A DNA stretch of 64,000 bases from Hymenobacter nitidus (GCF_020447315.1 NZ_JAJADQ010000003.1:310001-374000), one strand, 5' to 3'; counted from the first letter of the stretch, positions 44,336-53,791 are shown. The notes: a model not told the origin generated them from the letters alone. Numbers and translations are program-made.

Positions 44336-44823
44336 ATGAAACACACCTTTTGTTTTCTGCTGCTCGCGCTTGGCTTTCTGAGTGGGCAGCTCAGCAAAAA
44401 ACCGCCGTTAAAGCGGCTGGCAACACCGAAACCATGAAAGCCGCCCTCATTCAGCTCGATCAGGACTGGGCGGCCGCCACCGTGCGCAATGACCTGGACT
44501 TCGTGAAAAAGCTCGTGGCCGATGACTGCCTCTTTACCGAAGCCAACGGCTCCGTGGCCACCAAAGCCCAGGTGATTCAGGAAATGCAGGCGGGCACCTC
44601 CAACACTACCTCCAACCAGCCCTCCGAATACACCGTGCGCTTCTACGGCGCCGATATGGCTATCATCCGGCACAATATGACGACCACGGGCACCGAAAAC
44701 GGGAAGGACGTGAGCGGGGAATACCGGCGCATGCACGTGCTGGCCCGCCGTGAGGGCCGCTGGCAGGTCGTCGACAGCCAATCGGTGCGGGTAGGCCCGG
44801 TGGCAGTGGCCGCGAAACCGTAG
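44336..44823 (+). pseudogene. NTF2-like/DUF4440 secreted protein with apparent frameshift
   Basis: The ATG at 44336 opens a signal peptide, MKHTFCFLLLALGFLSGQLS, but that frame soon runs into unrelated sequence and a stop. A frame offset by one base continues from there as QQKTAVKAAGNTETMKAAL and gives the SnoaL/DUF4440 core: DQDWAAATVRNDLDFV, VADDCLFTEANGSV, GRWQVVDSQSV. The join falls at a run of six A (44396-44401). A one-base loss at this run would explain it. Either the gene is broken, the sequence has an error, or the core is made from ATG 44434 (129 residues) without a signal. Confidence 0.65.
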
Positions 44824-44830
44824 CAACGGC

Positions 44831-44891
44831 TCGTCGGGGCATGAAAAAAGCGTGGGCCGGCCTGGTCCACGCTTTTTTCATGCCCCGACGA
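44831..44891. terminator. Long-stem bidirectional terminator
   Basis: A perfect 25-bp stem (44831-44855 and 44867-44891) with an 11-nt loop and internal A and T runs, directly after the NTF2-like gene. Confidence 0.8.
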
Positions 44892-45038
44892 AGCGCCCAC
44901 GCCAGAACCGGCGGCGCGGGGCGCTACGCGGCCGTGCGCTCCGAACGGAGGCTTCAGCAGCAGAAAGTAGGTGTGTCAGGCCCGCCCCTTTTATTCTGGC
45001 TCAAAGCCTGGCTCTAGCAATAGCGCCGGGCTTTTCGG

Positions 45039-45046
45039 TAAGTTTG
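45039..45046 (+). promoter_or_regulatory. Bacteroidota -7 box of the barrel-protein gene
   Basis: TAAGTTTG fits TAnnTTTG exactly, 47 bp before the ATG at 45094. No clear -33 TTG at the usual distance. Confidence 0.45.
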
Positions 45047-45093
45047 TCCTTCTTATCTGGATAAATCTGCTTGTTAGCTTCTATTTAACTTCT

Positions 45094-46215
45094 ATGGTTC
45101 GTTTTTACTGGTTACTGTGTCTGTTGTTCGTGGGCAAAATCGGGTGGGCGCAGGGGCTGCCGGGCTACGTGCTTACTACTGTCGGCGACACGCTTCGCGG
45201 TGATGTTGTCGAGAAATCCGGGCAGCGGGTGCACTTCTATCCAGCAGGTGATGAGCCTGTGCAGCACTACCGCCCCAGTCAGCTTCGGGGGTATGGGCTG
45301 CGAAACCATGCCCCTATTCTGAGCAAGGTCGTGCAGCTGGCCACCGGGGCCGACTCGGCCCGTTTCGTGCTGCTACAGACGGCGGGGCCGGCCAGCCTGT
45401 ACTCCTTTGCCAATGACCAGGGCTTGCTGCTCGGCATGGGCACCGATACGCTCTACGAGTTGACGGCCGTCAACTGGCACGTGGTCCTGAACCGGCACCT
45501 GCGCGCTTGTGCCAGCCTGCGCCACACCGCCCCCGAGCTGATGGCGCTGCCCTTCTCGGAAGCGGATATTCGCCGGGTGCTGGTCCGCTACAATACCTGC
45601 GTCGAGCCCCAGTGGCAGTCCCGGCCCCATGTAAACTACTCGGGCTGGCGGAAGGCTGTCGGGGTGCACCTGGGCATGCTGCGAACCGGCGAAAGAAGCT
45701 TATTCGACCAAGAAAGTTACATCCAGACCCGGCAGGCAGGCCTAGAGTGGGGCGGCATACGCGCCAGCGGCCTGCAGAGCGGTATTCAGCTGGGCTACGT
45801 GAATATTACCGGGCGCACGCGGGCTGTCCAGGTACAGGGCCCCAACAAAATGCTGCTCGAGGAGCGTCAAATCTACCGCTCTCATACTATATCCCCTGCC
45901 CTGACGGTCGGCAAACGCTTTGGCAGGATGCGGCGGCCCAACTTTTACCTCGGCGGCGGCCTCGGTCTTGCGCTGAACATACATGACACCCGCGAAACCC
46001 AGCAGCGCGCGGCTGGCAGCAACACCGACTTTCAACGCGTTTCTACGACCGGCAATGCCGGTGTCGGTGAGCTGTACGCCACTGTTTCCACGGGAGTGCT
46101 CCTGACTTTGCCTTCAGACCGGGAAGTACGGCTGAACGCCATGTACCAGCGCTTTCTAATTAGTGACATTACCCTTTTGGGGGTCCAGCTGGCCTACTAC
46201 TGGCTTCTGAAATAA
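45094..46215 (+). CDS. Probable outer-membrane beta-barrel protein
   Basis: A 373-residue protein with signal peptide (MVRFYWLLCLLFVGKIGWAQ). The first part is a Bacteroidota-type head with GYVLTTVGDTLRGDVV, seen in proteins that act on or sit near the outer membrane. The rest alternates short hydrophobic beta strands (WRKAVGVHLGML, GLQSGIQLGYVNI, PNFYLGGGLGLALNI) ending in VQLAYYWLLK, as expected of a small barrel. Function unknown. Start at ATG 45094; an upstream in-frame start at 44971 lies in non-coding sequence. Confidence 0.7.
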   Translation: MVRFYWLLCLLFVGKIGWAQGLPGYVLTTVGDTLRGDVVEKSGQRVHFYPAGDEPVQHYRPSQLRGYGLRNHAPILSKVVQLATGADSARFVLLQTAGPASLYSFANDQGLLLGMGTDTLYELTAVNWHVVLNRHLRACASLRHTAPELMALPFSEADIRRVLVRYNTCVEPQWQSRPHVNYSGWRKAVGVHLGMLRTGERSLFDQESYIQTRQAGLEWGGIRASGLQSGIQLGYVNITGRTRAVQVQGPNKMLLEERQIYRSHTISPALTVGKRFGRMRRPNFYLGGGLGLALNIHDTRETQQRAAGSNTDFQRVSTTGNAGVGELYATVSTGVLLTLPSDREVRLNAMYQRFLISDITLLGVQLAYYWLLK

Positions 46216-46225
46216 GCCCGCCGGC

Positions 46226-47908
46226 CTACTCCCGCCTCTTCTGCGTGCCCAGAATCAGCAGAATCAGGAACAGGAAACCGGTGATGCCCAAGCTCCACCA
46301 GGTCAGGATGGGAATGCCGTGCAGGTAGCGCATTTCCGGCGAGTAGTGCCCCAGCAGGCTCAGGCCCGAAAACAGCAGAAACGCCACCGCAATTAGGGCA
46401 ATGATGGTGCGCGACACAAGCCGGTCGGCGGTGCGCATCAGGGCCTGATAGCCGCTCAGCTCCACTTTCAGGCGCAAATCACCCCGCGAGATTTTGCGCA
46501 TGATCTGGCGCAGGTCGGCCGGCAGCGTCTGCACCAGGGCCAGCAGCTGGGTGCCGGTGTACTGAGCTTCGCTGAGGATATTCTCGGGCGAGTACTGCTC
46601 GGCAATGATGCGGGCGCCGTAGGGCCGCACAAACTCGAAAGTGTTGAAGCGCGGGTGCAGCACCTTGCCGATGCCCTCCAGAATCACCAGGGCCCGCAGA
46701 ATCAGGAACACCGCACCGGGCACCTGCAGCTTGTAGTCGTAGATGATAACCTGCAGCCGGTCGGCCAGGTCGCTCATGCTCATTTCCTTCACGTCGAGCA
46801 TGGTGAAGTCCTCAATCAAGTCGTTGAGGTCGGCTTCGAAAGTGCGCATGTCGGGAATGTCGGCCGTGAGGGCCAGGCGCCGGAAGTTCAGGGCCATGCT
46901 GCGCGCATCCTGCCGGGCCATACCGATAAACACGCCCGCAAAAGCGTACTTCTGCTGCTTGCTGAGCTTGCCCACCATCCCGAAGTCGATGAGCACCAGC
47001 GTGCCGTCGGGGCGCACCAGCACGTTGCCGGGGTGTGGGTCGGCGTGGAAAATCCCGAACTCGAAAATCTGGGTCAGGTAGATGTCCATGCCGGTTTCGG
47101 CCACCTTTTCCGGGCTCAGCCCCCACTCCAGCAGCTGGGGCTTGTCGGTAATCTTGCAGCCGCTGACAAACTCAATCACCAGGATTTTGGCCGTCGACAG
47201 CTCCCGGTAAGGCTTGGGAATGGAGAACGTCTCGTAGGCTTCGTAGAGCTTACGAAACTGCTCCATACTGCGGGCCTCGGAGGTGTAGTCCAGCTCCTTC
47301 ATCATGCTCCGCTCGAAGGCATCCACGATATCCTGGGGGTTGCTCAGGCCGTGGTTACGCAGAAAGCCAGCCGTGAGGCGTACCAGCTCGTGCAAGAGGC
47401 TCAGGTCGGTGCGCACTTTCTCCTGCACGTCGGGCCGCTGCACCTTCACCACCACTTCCTCGCCCGTGAGCAGCCGGGCCTTGTGCACTTGCCCGATGCT
47501 AGCCGAGCCCAGGGGCTTTTCCTCAAACTCGCTGAACACGGCCGTAATCGGCTGGCCCAGCTCCCGCTCGATAATCTGGCGGGCCAGGCGCACATCGAAG
47601 GGCGGCACGTCGCTCTGCAGTTTCTGAAACTCGTCAATCAGGGCTTCGGGCAGCAAATCGGGCCGGTTGCTCATGGCCTGGGCCAGCTTGATAAACGTGG
47701 GTCCCAGGTCCTCAATCACCATGCGGACCCGCTCCCAGCGGCTGGTTTCAAACACGGCCCGCTCGGCGTGCTGCCACGATATGCGCCGCTTCTGGGTCAC
47801 GAGGCGGCGCAGGGCCGTGGAGGTTACTACATCCTCAAACCCGTAGCGCACCAGCACCTCCACTACCTGCCGGATCCGGCCCAGATTGGAAATCGTGTTT
47901 TTGAACAT
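46226..47908 (-). CDS. ABC1/AarF/UbiB family kinase-like protein
   Basis: A 560-residue atypical kinase. Motifs: IKLAQAMSNRPDLLP (the AarF KxGQ-like signature), PLGSASIGQVHKARL, VVVKVQRPDV (nucleotide Lys), the HADPHPGNVLV catalytic loop and DFGMVGKL. Two C-terminal membrane helices (about 505-525 and 533-553) anchor it. In many bacteria this family supports isoprenoid-quinone synthesis or lipid handling; as this organism has a menaquinone gene (menC) nearby, a quinone role is plausible but not shown. Confidence 0.92.
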   Translation of the reverse strand: MFKNTISNLGRIRQVVEVLVRYGFEDVVTSTALRRLVTQKRRISWQHAERAVFETSRWERVRMVIEDLGPTFIKLAQAMSNRPDLLPEALIDEFQKLQSDVPPFDVRLARQIIERELGQPITAVFSEFEEKPLGSASIGQVHKARLLTGEEVVVKVQRPDVQEKVRTDLSLLHELVRLTAGFLRNHGLSNPQDIVDAFERSMMKELDYTSEARSMEQFRKLYEAYETFSIPKPYRELSTAKILVIEFVSGCKITDKPQLLEWGLSPEKVAETGMDIYLTQIFEFGIFHADPHPGNVLVRPDGTLVLIDFGMVGKLSKQQKYAFAGVFIGMARQDARSMALNFRRLALTADIPDMRTFEADLNDLIEDFTMLDVKEMSMSDLADRLQVIIYDYKLQVPGAVFLILRALVILEGIGKVLHPRFNTFEFVRPYGARIIAEQYSPENILSEAQYTGTQLLALVQTLPADLRQIMRKISRGDLRLKVELSGYQALMRTADRLVSRTIIALIAVAFLLFSGLSLLGHYSPEMRYLHGIPILTWWSLGITGFLFLILLILGTQKRRE

Positions 47909-47984
47909 GCGCAGGCGAACGGGATGTGGATGAGTTTAGGAATGCAAAATACGCGCTGGGGCCGCACCAATAACGGCTGCCGCA

Positions 47985-48026
47985 CAAAAAAGCCAGTGCC
48001 CCACACGCGTGGGCACTGGCTTCTTA
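47985..48026 (-). terminator. Intrinsic terminator of the phasin-like gene
   Basis: An 11-bp GC-rich stem (47991-48001 and 48011-48021). On the minus strand it is followed by six T (47985-47990), just after the phasin-like gene at 48045. Confidence 0.75.
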
Positions 48027-48044
48027 TGCCTGAAGAAAGCCGAA

Positions 48045-48596
48045 CTACGCGGCCGAGGTATCGGTGCTGCCGGCCGGAGCGGCGGGCGTAGGCTTCTTCG
48101 CGCTGCCCGTGGCCTTGCTGCCCGACGACTTGGAGGCCCCGGCTTTGGCGGCAGCCGATTTCTGGGCCGTACCGGCGGCGCTGCTCACGCTGTCGGCGGC
48201 TTTCTTGGTGGCGCCGGCGGCTTTGGCCGTCGTGCTGGAAGCGGGCTTAGCGGCCGACTTGGTGCCGCCGCTTTTGCCGGCTGAGGACGACGAAGCAGAG
48301 GAAGCAGCAGATGACTTAGAGCCGCCTTTTACGCTGCGCTTCAGCTCTTCCACCTCGGAGTTGGGAGCCACACCCACGCTTTTCATGAGCTTGGTCGCAA
48401 TGCTGCTGAACTGCTTTTCCAGCTCTTTGCGCTTGGTTTCGGAGTTCTTTTTCAAGTCATCCATAATCTTCTTTCCCTCTTCCTCCGACAGCTTGCTTTC
48501 CTTCACCAGCGCGTCAATTGTGCTTTGCACCCGGTCACTGGTCAGTGACACGAAGCCGACACCGGCATTGATAAATTTCTTAAACAAATCTTCCAT
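48045..48596 (-). CDS. Phasin-like protein with Ala/Ser/Lys-rich tail
   Basis: A 183-residue protein. The first ~90 residues are helical and amphipathic (LFKKFINAGVGFVSLT, ESKLSEEEGKKIMDDL), as in phasin-type or PhaF-like granule-associated proteins. The last ~90 residues are low-complexity Ala/Ser/Lys/Gly with repeated AAK motifs, like a histone-H1-type DNA-binding tail. PhaF-type proteins combine just these two halves and link storage granules to the nucleoid. No PHA synthase is seen here, so the partner is uncertain. Confidence 0.7.
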   Translation of the reverse strand: MEDLFKKFINAGVGFVSLTSDRVQSTIDALVKESKLSEEEGKKIMDDLKKNSETKRKELEKQFSSIATKLMKSVGVAPNSEVEELKRSVKGGSKSSAASSASSSSAGKSGGTKSAAKPASSTTAKAAGATKKAADSVSSAAGTAQKSAAAKAGASKSSGSKATGSAKKPTPAAPAGSTDTSAA

Positions 48597-48826
48597 GGTG
48601 CTAAACGGTTAAAAAGAGTTGGAGTGAATGGAAAACAACGCTACCAGCGCGTCAGGCAGGAAAAGTAGTATGCAAGCCGACTATCTTCGGCAAACCTACA
48701 AAAACATGGCTATATAGTTGGCTATGAGGGAAGAATTTTTCCCGGCGCGCTTCCATATGTGGGGTCTTTGGTGGCAAAAGCCCGGCCGGAACCGGCTCAT
48801 AGCCTTGGTGAGGTCAGTGGTTAATG

Positions 48827-49816
48827 TTATAGCCGGGCGCGCAGCCGCACATCCGGTTTGATTCTTTTTGCGCTGGTACGAGCGGCCAGCACTACCTGCG
48901 CGGCAGCTTCCTGCGCCGCCCAGATGCCATTGGTAAAGCTGGCCACCTGGTCGAGGGCGGTGCGGGCCTCGGGCAGCACGCGCCAGAACAGGTGCCACCA
49001 GTGTACCAGCCCGGCAAACGTCTGGAGCGTGACGGGCACGCCGGCAATGCGGGCTTTAGCGGCAAAGGTCAGCACGTCGTCGTAGAGCACTTCGGCGTCG
49101 GAGGTCTGAAGCAGCAGCGGGGGCAGCTCGTGCAGGCTGGCCCGCACCGGCGACACGAGCGGCTCAGTCAGGGGCGCGGTGCCGGCGTACTGCCCACCCC
49201 AGCCCCGGATAGCCAGAGCTTCCAGAAACTGTAGCTCCTCGTGGGCTACCTTGCGAATGGTGGCCGTGGGCAATACCAGGTCGGTCCAGGGCGAGAGGCC
49301 GATGGCAGCGGCGGGCAGCGGCTCCTGCCCGTCGCGCAGGGCCAGCAGCAAGGCCAGCGCCAGGCCGCCGCCGGCCGAGTCGCCGGCCACGATGATGTCG
49401 TGGGGCCGGTAGCCCTGGCGCAGCAGCCAGCGGTACGCCAGCAATGCGTCTTCCAGGGCGGCGGGGAAAGGGTATTCCGGGGCCTTGCGGTAGTCGATGG
49501 CCAGCGCGTGCAGGCCGCAGCGCTGGGCCAGGGCCCCTACTAGGCTGCGGTGCGTATTGAGGGAGCCCAGCACGTAGCCGCCCCCGTGCAGGTACAGCAG
49601 CACGCGGCTTGGGTCGGCCTTATCGGGCTTGATCCACTCGGCGGCCATGCCTTCGAGCTGGAAGCTGTCGAGGTGGACGCCCCAGGGCAGAAACTGGCCG
49701 AGGCTACTGATTTCCAGGCTCAGGCGCATGGTGGAAATACCGGGCTGACGCCGGGCCAGCGGCGCGGTAACGGCCGTCAGGAATTGTTTGAGAAGCAAAT
49801 GCTGGGGGGAAGGCAT
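48827..49816 (-). CDS. Alpha/beta hydrolase (HSL-type esterase)
   Basis: A 329-residue hydrolase of the hormone-sensitive-lipase family. It has the oxyanion motif HGGG (77-80) and the nucleophile elbow GDSAG (145-149, Ser147). Downstream lie a TSDAEVLYDD aspartate and a GLVHWWHLF histidine to complete the triad. Start at ATG 49816 rather than 49915, because the extra 33 residues look non-coding. Substrate unknown. On the same strand as the acyltransferase gene but 181 bp away. Confidence 0.88.
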   Translation of the reverse strand: MPSPQHLLLKQFLTAVTAPLARRQPGISTMRLSLEISSLGQFLPWGVHLDSFQLEGMAAEWIKPDKADPSRVLLYLHGGGYVLGSLNTHRSLVGALAQRCGLHALAIDYRKAPEYPFPAALEDALLAYRWLLRQGYRPHDIIVAGDSAGGGLALALLLALRDGQEPLPAAAIGLSPWTDLVLPTATIRKVAHEELQFLEALAIRGWGGQYAGTAPLTEPLVSPVRASLHELPPLLLQTSDAEVLYDDVLTFAAKARIAGVPVTLQTFAGLVHWWHLFWRVLPEARTALDQVASFTNGIWAAQEAAAQVVLAARTSAKRIKPDVRLRARL

Positions 49817-49997
49817 TTGAGCAAAATAAAAAGCGGGAAAACGAAATCGGGGCGGCAGGGCCACGCGCAGCGCGTGGTATTTTGGCAAGGAGAAAGGCCG
49901 CCACAGGGGCAGCACCGAAAGTTAGTATTGTCTTTTACTGGCTGAGACAGAACAGGTTTCGGGAAACTGCCCCGATTTTAACTTTATCCAGGAGAGG

Positions 49998-51161
49998 TTA
50001 GCTCTTTTTGCCCAACCGGTGCCCTTTATAGCCCCGGATAGCAATGGGAATCCAGCCCAGAATGGGAATAAAAAAGCTGATGGTAAACGGGTTGCGCCAG
50101 ATCATACGCAGCCAGGCGCCCGGGCTGGTCAGGTCCAGATTGACGTTCTTTTGCGGGCCCTGGCGGGTGTACTGCTTTTCGAACTCGGTGAAGACGGCCG
50201 GCCAGGCGAAGGGCAGGAAAAACGGGAAATAGCGCCAGTTTTCCTTGATACGCTGCCACATTTCGGCCCAGCGGTAGGGCTGCTGGCCATACTGGCGCAC
50301 GGCGGCGTCCATTTCGGTTTGCATGCGGCTACGCACCTTGTTGGAAAGCGCCTCGTACTCGTCCCGGCTCAGCTCGTCGTGGGCCTTGTCGGTCAGCTCG
50401 TAGGGCTTGATGCGGGAACCCAGCACGAAGGTGAGCTTGGCCGGAAAAGCCATGTAGAAAAACCAGGGCTGCAGCAGCACCATCAGGATAATGGGGCCCA
50501 TCGGGATGAAGGGAATACCGATTTTCTTGCTCAGGTTGTTGATCCAGTCCCAGCTGTAGGCGTAGGGGTTCAGGTACTCGCCGTTGATGGTGTAGAAGGG
50601 GATGATGTCGGTGCGGTGCTGAATGCCCAGGCGCACGATGCTGGTAGCCAGGCGCTGCAGCTGGTACTTGCGGTTGAAGCCCTTGCCAATGCCCGGCACG
50701 CCCTCGGGGTAGAGCATCAGGTTGTGCTCCGTGTAGTACATCATCGTCTCGAAGTTCAGCGTGGTGGCATCCACGCAGCCGCAGCGCTTCCAGAAGTTGC
50801 GCACCAGAAACGGGTTCATCAGGGCCGACTGCGACAACATGGGCGCCGATAAGGGCCGGGGCAGGTCGCGGAGGCTGGGCAGCTTGCGCCACAGGTGCGA
50901 GAGGGCCACCATGGCATCCCAGGGAAAGGCCATGCCCGAGTGGTTGGAGGCAAAAATCAGGGGCTTATCGGGGTTGTTGCGCTGGGGGTAGTCCTCGAAG
51001 CCGACCAGCTCGGAGCGAAACCAGACCCGGTCGAGCAGCTGCAGGATGTTCTTATCGAGCTGATAGACGAACTCCTCGTCGAAGTAATCGGAGTAGATAT
51101 GCTGATTGGCCCGGATTTCGGGCGGCGGGGTCGGCAGCGCGGGCGAAGGGGCCGTGGGCAT
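49998..51161 (-). CDS. PlsC-like acyltransferase
   Basis: A 387-residue acyltransferase of the lysophosphatidic-acid type, larger than bacterial PlsC. NHSGMAFPWD carries the catalytic histidine and aspartate with a longer spacing than the canonical HX4D, and LYPEGVPGIGKGF is the glycine-rich acyl-acceptor motif. A hydrophobic segment lies at the C terminus (TISFFIPILGWIPIAI). The lengthened HxxxD spacing resembles the TMEM68-like subgroup. It probably acylates a glycerolipid on the inner face of the cytoplasmic membrane. Confidence 0.82.
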   Translation of the reverse strand: MPTAPSPALPTPPPEIRANQHIYSDYFDEEFVYQLDKNILQLLDRVWFRSELVGFEDYPQRNNPDKPLIFASNHSGMAFPWDAMVALSHLWRKLPSLRDLPRPLSAPMLSQSALMNPFLVRNFWKRCGCVDATTLNFETMMYYTEHNLMLYPEGVPGIGKGFNRKYQLQRLATSIVRLGIQHRTDIIPFYTINGEYLNPYAYSWDWINNLSKKIGIPFIPMGPIILMVLLQPWFFYMAFPAKLTFVLGSRIKPYELTDKAHDELSRDEYEALSNKVRSRMQTEMDAAVRQYGQQPYRWAEMWQRIKENWRYFPFFLPFAWPAVFTEFEKQYTRQGPQKNVNLDLTSPGAWLRMIWRNPFTISFFIPILGWIPIAIRGYKGHRLGKKS

Positions 51162-51262
51162 CAGGCAAAAACGGGCGAGAAGTGGGGTGGCAAAGGCAAG
51201 GCGGGCTTCTAATGTAGGAAAATATACGGCAGCACGCCCCCAAACGACGGTTACGGGCCGGC

Positions 51263-52495
51263 TTAAATCTCGCGCTTGAGCTGCACCTGCATCGTGGCCA
51301 GCTCGCCGTCGGCCCGCCGCACAATCAGCAGCACCTTGCGTCCGTCGGCCGAGTGCAGAATGCGGCTGATCTGCGTCAGGGACAAGGCGTTGGCCGGCAG
51401 GAAGTTGATAGACAGTATCTCATCATTGACCTGTACGCCGGCTTTGGCGGCTGGCGAGCCGGGCACAATCTGGGTGATGACATAGCGCCGAAAATCCGGG
51501 CCGGCGGCCACCAGGTCCATCCCGCACATGTCGTGCTCGAAGGGCTCCCGGTAGAGCATGTTGGGCCGCAGCAGCAGGTAGTTATGGCTGTAGTTGATAA
51601 CCGTATCGAAGCGCTTGAGCAGCTCGAAGCCGATGTTGCCGTTGCGGGGCACGTCGGCGCGCATGGCCACGTCGGTCGAGTCGGGAAAGGACGTGAGCAG
51701 GTAGTTGATCTGGTAGCGGCCCAGCTTCATGCCCGACACGCGCCCCAGGTAGCCGTTGATAAAGCCGTTGAGGCCCTTGCCCAGCTGGGAGCGGAGGCGC
51801 TGGGGCGGCACGCGCAGCTGGTTGCTGGAGGTGGTTTCGAGCGACAGGGCGTGGCCGGCCCCGGTGTCCAGAATCAGCTTCAGGGGCAGCTGCAGCGAGT
51901 CCGTGACCTGCACCTGGGTGGTCAGGTAGGGCCGGTTACCTTCCAGATCCAGGGGCAGGCTGGTCCAGCGGCGGCCCCGGGGCTGGCGGTAGTGGGCCGG
52001 GTCGTGAAACACCAGCATGCGTTCGGCGGCCCGTACCTCCACCACGAAGCTGCGAAACACATCGGAGCCCAGAATCCCGTGAATAGGCATGCCCACGTAG
52101 CCCGACAGGTTCAGAATATCCTCCGACAGGGTCAGAAACAGCATGGAGGGCGCCACCACACCGGGCAGCTCCACCCGCACGCTGTCGGTTTCGGAGGCTT
52201 CCAGCGGGGCTTCGTTGCCGGCCCCGGCCACCCGAAAGCTGCGGCCGGTGCGCAGGCCCAGCGTCAGCCGCAACGATGGGTCCGTGATAAGCGAAGTGCC
52301 CACGCCGGTGTCGAGCAGAAAGTTGAAGGGGCCCTGCCCGTTGAGCATGGCGTTTACCACAATCAGGTTACGCTCCAGCTCGAAATGAAATTTCACTTTA
52401 TGGGCCTTGGCCCTGGCAAAGCGAAACGGCCCCTCCGCCTGGGCTACCGCCGCGGACGGCAGCAGCCCAAGCAGTAGCAGTAGCAACAAAATCAT
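51263..52495 (-). CDS. Retropepsin-like aspartic protease with PDZ domain
   Basis: A 410-residue secreted protein. After a signal peptide (to about 20) come two retropepsin-like domains, each with a DTG: FLLDTGVGTS (62-64) and LILDTGAGHA (210-212). A PDZ domain closes the protein (about 325-410: AAKAGVQVNDEILSIN). Two DTG domains in one chain could form a complete two-aspartate active site within the chain. The start is set at ATG 52495 where the signal peptide begins; a start at 52552 is possible. Cellular role unknown. Confidence 0.82.
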   Translation of the reverse strand: MILLLLLLLGLLPSAAVAQAEGPFRFARAKAHKVKFHFELERNLIVVNAMLNGQGPFNFLLDTGVGTSLITDPSLRLTLGLRTGRSFRVAGAGNEAPLEASETDSVRVELPGVVAPSMLFLTLSEDILNLSGYVGMPIHGILGSDVFRSFVVEVRAAERMLVFHDPAHYRQPRGRRWTSLPLDLEGNRPYLTTQVQVTDSLQLPLKLILDTGAGHALSLETTSSNQLRVPPQRLRSQLGKGLNGFINGYLGRVSGMKLGRYQINYLLTSFPDSTDVAMRADVPRNGNIGFELLKRFDTVINYSHNYLLLRPNMLYREPFEHDMCGMDLVAAGPDFRRYVITQIVPGSPAAKAGVQVNDEILSINFLPANALSLTQISRILHSADGRKVLLIVRRADGELATMQVQLKREI

Positions 52496-52618
52496 CCGGG
52501 GCAGCCTCACGAGGCTGCGGCAGCTGAAATTATATACTCCTGAGCGGGACATAGCGTGGTCATGGCGGCCTTGTAAGATAACAAAAATTTTGGCCGTCTG
52601 CACACCTGGTGGGTATGG

Positions 52619-53689
52619 TTATTCCAAGCTACCCCACCGCTGAGCTGGGTCGTAGTGCAGATGCCCCCGGCGAATAACCAGCGGGGCAGCTATGTTGTTG
52701 GTATAGAGCTGCCCCGTGCCCAGACCCTGGGCGAAATCGGGGGGCGCTACCTCGGCCGCAAACTGGCTGATGGCGTTCAGGCCGACATTGGATTCGAGGG
52801 CGGAGGTAAGCCACCAGCGGATGCCACGGGCCTGGGCCAAGTCAATCCAGTGGCGAGTAGCGCCCAGGCCCCCAACCAGCGTGGGCTTGAGAATAATATA
52901 CGCCGGCCGCGTGTGGTCGAGCAGGGCCTGCTGCTGCTCGGGTGCCGTCACGCCAATCAGCTCCTCATCCAGGGCCACCGGCACCGGCGACTCCCGGCAC
53001 ACCCGGGCCATCTGCTCCCATTGCCCGGCCCGGATAGGCTGCTCGATGGAATGCAGGTCGAACCGGGCCAGCTGCTCGAGCTTAGCCAGCGCGTCCTCGG
53101 GGGCAAAGGCGCCGTTGGCGTCTACGCGCAGAGTCAGTTGGTCGGGCCCGGCCACGGCCCGGATTTCGGTGAGCAGGCGCAGTTCGGTGGCGAAGTCGAT
53201 GCCGCCGATTTTAAGCTTGAGGCAGGTGTAGCCTTCGGCCAGCTTTTTCCGGATTTGCTCGCGCATAAAGGCCGCGTCGCCCATCCACACCAAGCCGTTG
53301 ATAGCAACGCCGGCCTGGCCCCGGCTGAAGGCGTTATCGAAAAGCTGCCGCTGCCCGCCCTGCTGCAGGTCGAGGGCGGCGGTTTCGAGGGCAAAGCGCA
53401 GGGTCGGCAGTTCGACGGGCACCAGGCCAGCGGCGTCGGTTGGGCTAAGAGCGGCGAGCTGACGCTGATTGAATTCCTGGCAGAACGTGCTGATGCGTGC
53501 TTCCGTGTCGGGGCCGTAGTCGGGGCTGAGGCCGGCCAGCGGGGCGGCTTCGCCCACTCCCTCGGTGCCGGGCCGGGCCGAATGGCTCAGGCGCAGGTAG
53601 TAGGCGTGGTGCTCGGTCAGGGCGCCGCGGGAGGTGCGGGCCGGAAAGTTAAAGCGCAGAACACGCTTGGAGTAGGAAAGGCGCAGCAT
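52619..53689 (-). CDS. menC: o-Succinylbenzoate synthase
   Basis: A 356-residue enolase-superfamily enzyme that dehydrates SHCHC to o-succinylbenzoate in menaquinone synthesis. The active-site residues are present: Lys160 (KLKIGG), metal ligands Asp190 (DANG), Glu216 (IEQP) and Asp241 (LDEE), and Lys268 (ILKP). The frame opens to 53764, but ATG 53689 precedes the conserved LSYSKRVLRF start. The rest of the men pathway is not in the window. The assignment to MenC rather than a dipeptide epimerase is by overall pattern. Confidence 0.85.
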   Translation of the reverse strand: MLRLSYSKRVLRFNFPARTSRGALTEHHAYYLRLSHSARPGTEGVGEAAPLAGLSPDYGPDTEARISTFCQEFNQRQLAALSPTDAAGLVPVELPTLRFALETAALDLQQGGQRQLFDNAFSRGQAGVAINGLVWMGDAAFMREQIRKKLAEGYTCLKLKIGGIDFATELRLLTEIRAVAGPDQLTLRVDANGAFAPEDALAKLEQLARFDLHSIEQPIRAGQWEQMARVCRESPVPVALDEELIGVTAPEQQQALLDHTRPAYIILKPTLVGGLGATRHWIDLAQARGIRWWLTSALESNVGLNAISQFAAEVAPPDFAQGLGTGQLYTNNIAAPLVIRRGHLHYDPAQRWGSLE

Positions 53690-53760
53690 GCAGCAGAAAG
53701 CGGGTGGACGGGCAAGTAACAACGAAATCAGCCATCCGGCTGGGCTGGGCGCTAAAAAGA

Positions 53761-53791
53761 ACAAGCCCTCGTGTAGAACACGAGGGCTTGT
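53761..53791 (-). terminator. Intrinsic terminator of the KGG gene
   Basis: A perfect 14-bp stem with a 3-nt loop, between menC start and the KGG gene end. On the minus strand it ends with a run of T. Confidence 0.82.

Noticed and set aside
46655..48091. 478-residue plus-strand frame
   Set aside because: Antisense to the UbiB-like kinase gene.
50019..53719. Long plus-strand frames over the acyltransferase, retropepsin and menC genes
   Set aside because: Antisense shadows; the minus-strand genes keep all active-site motifs.
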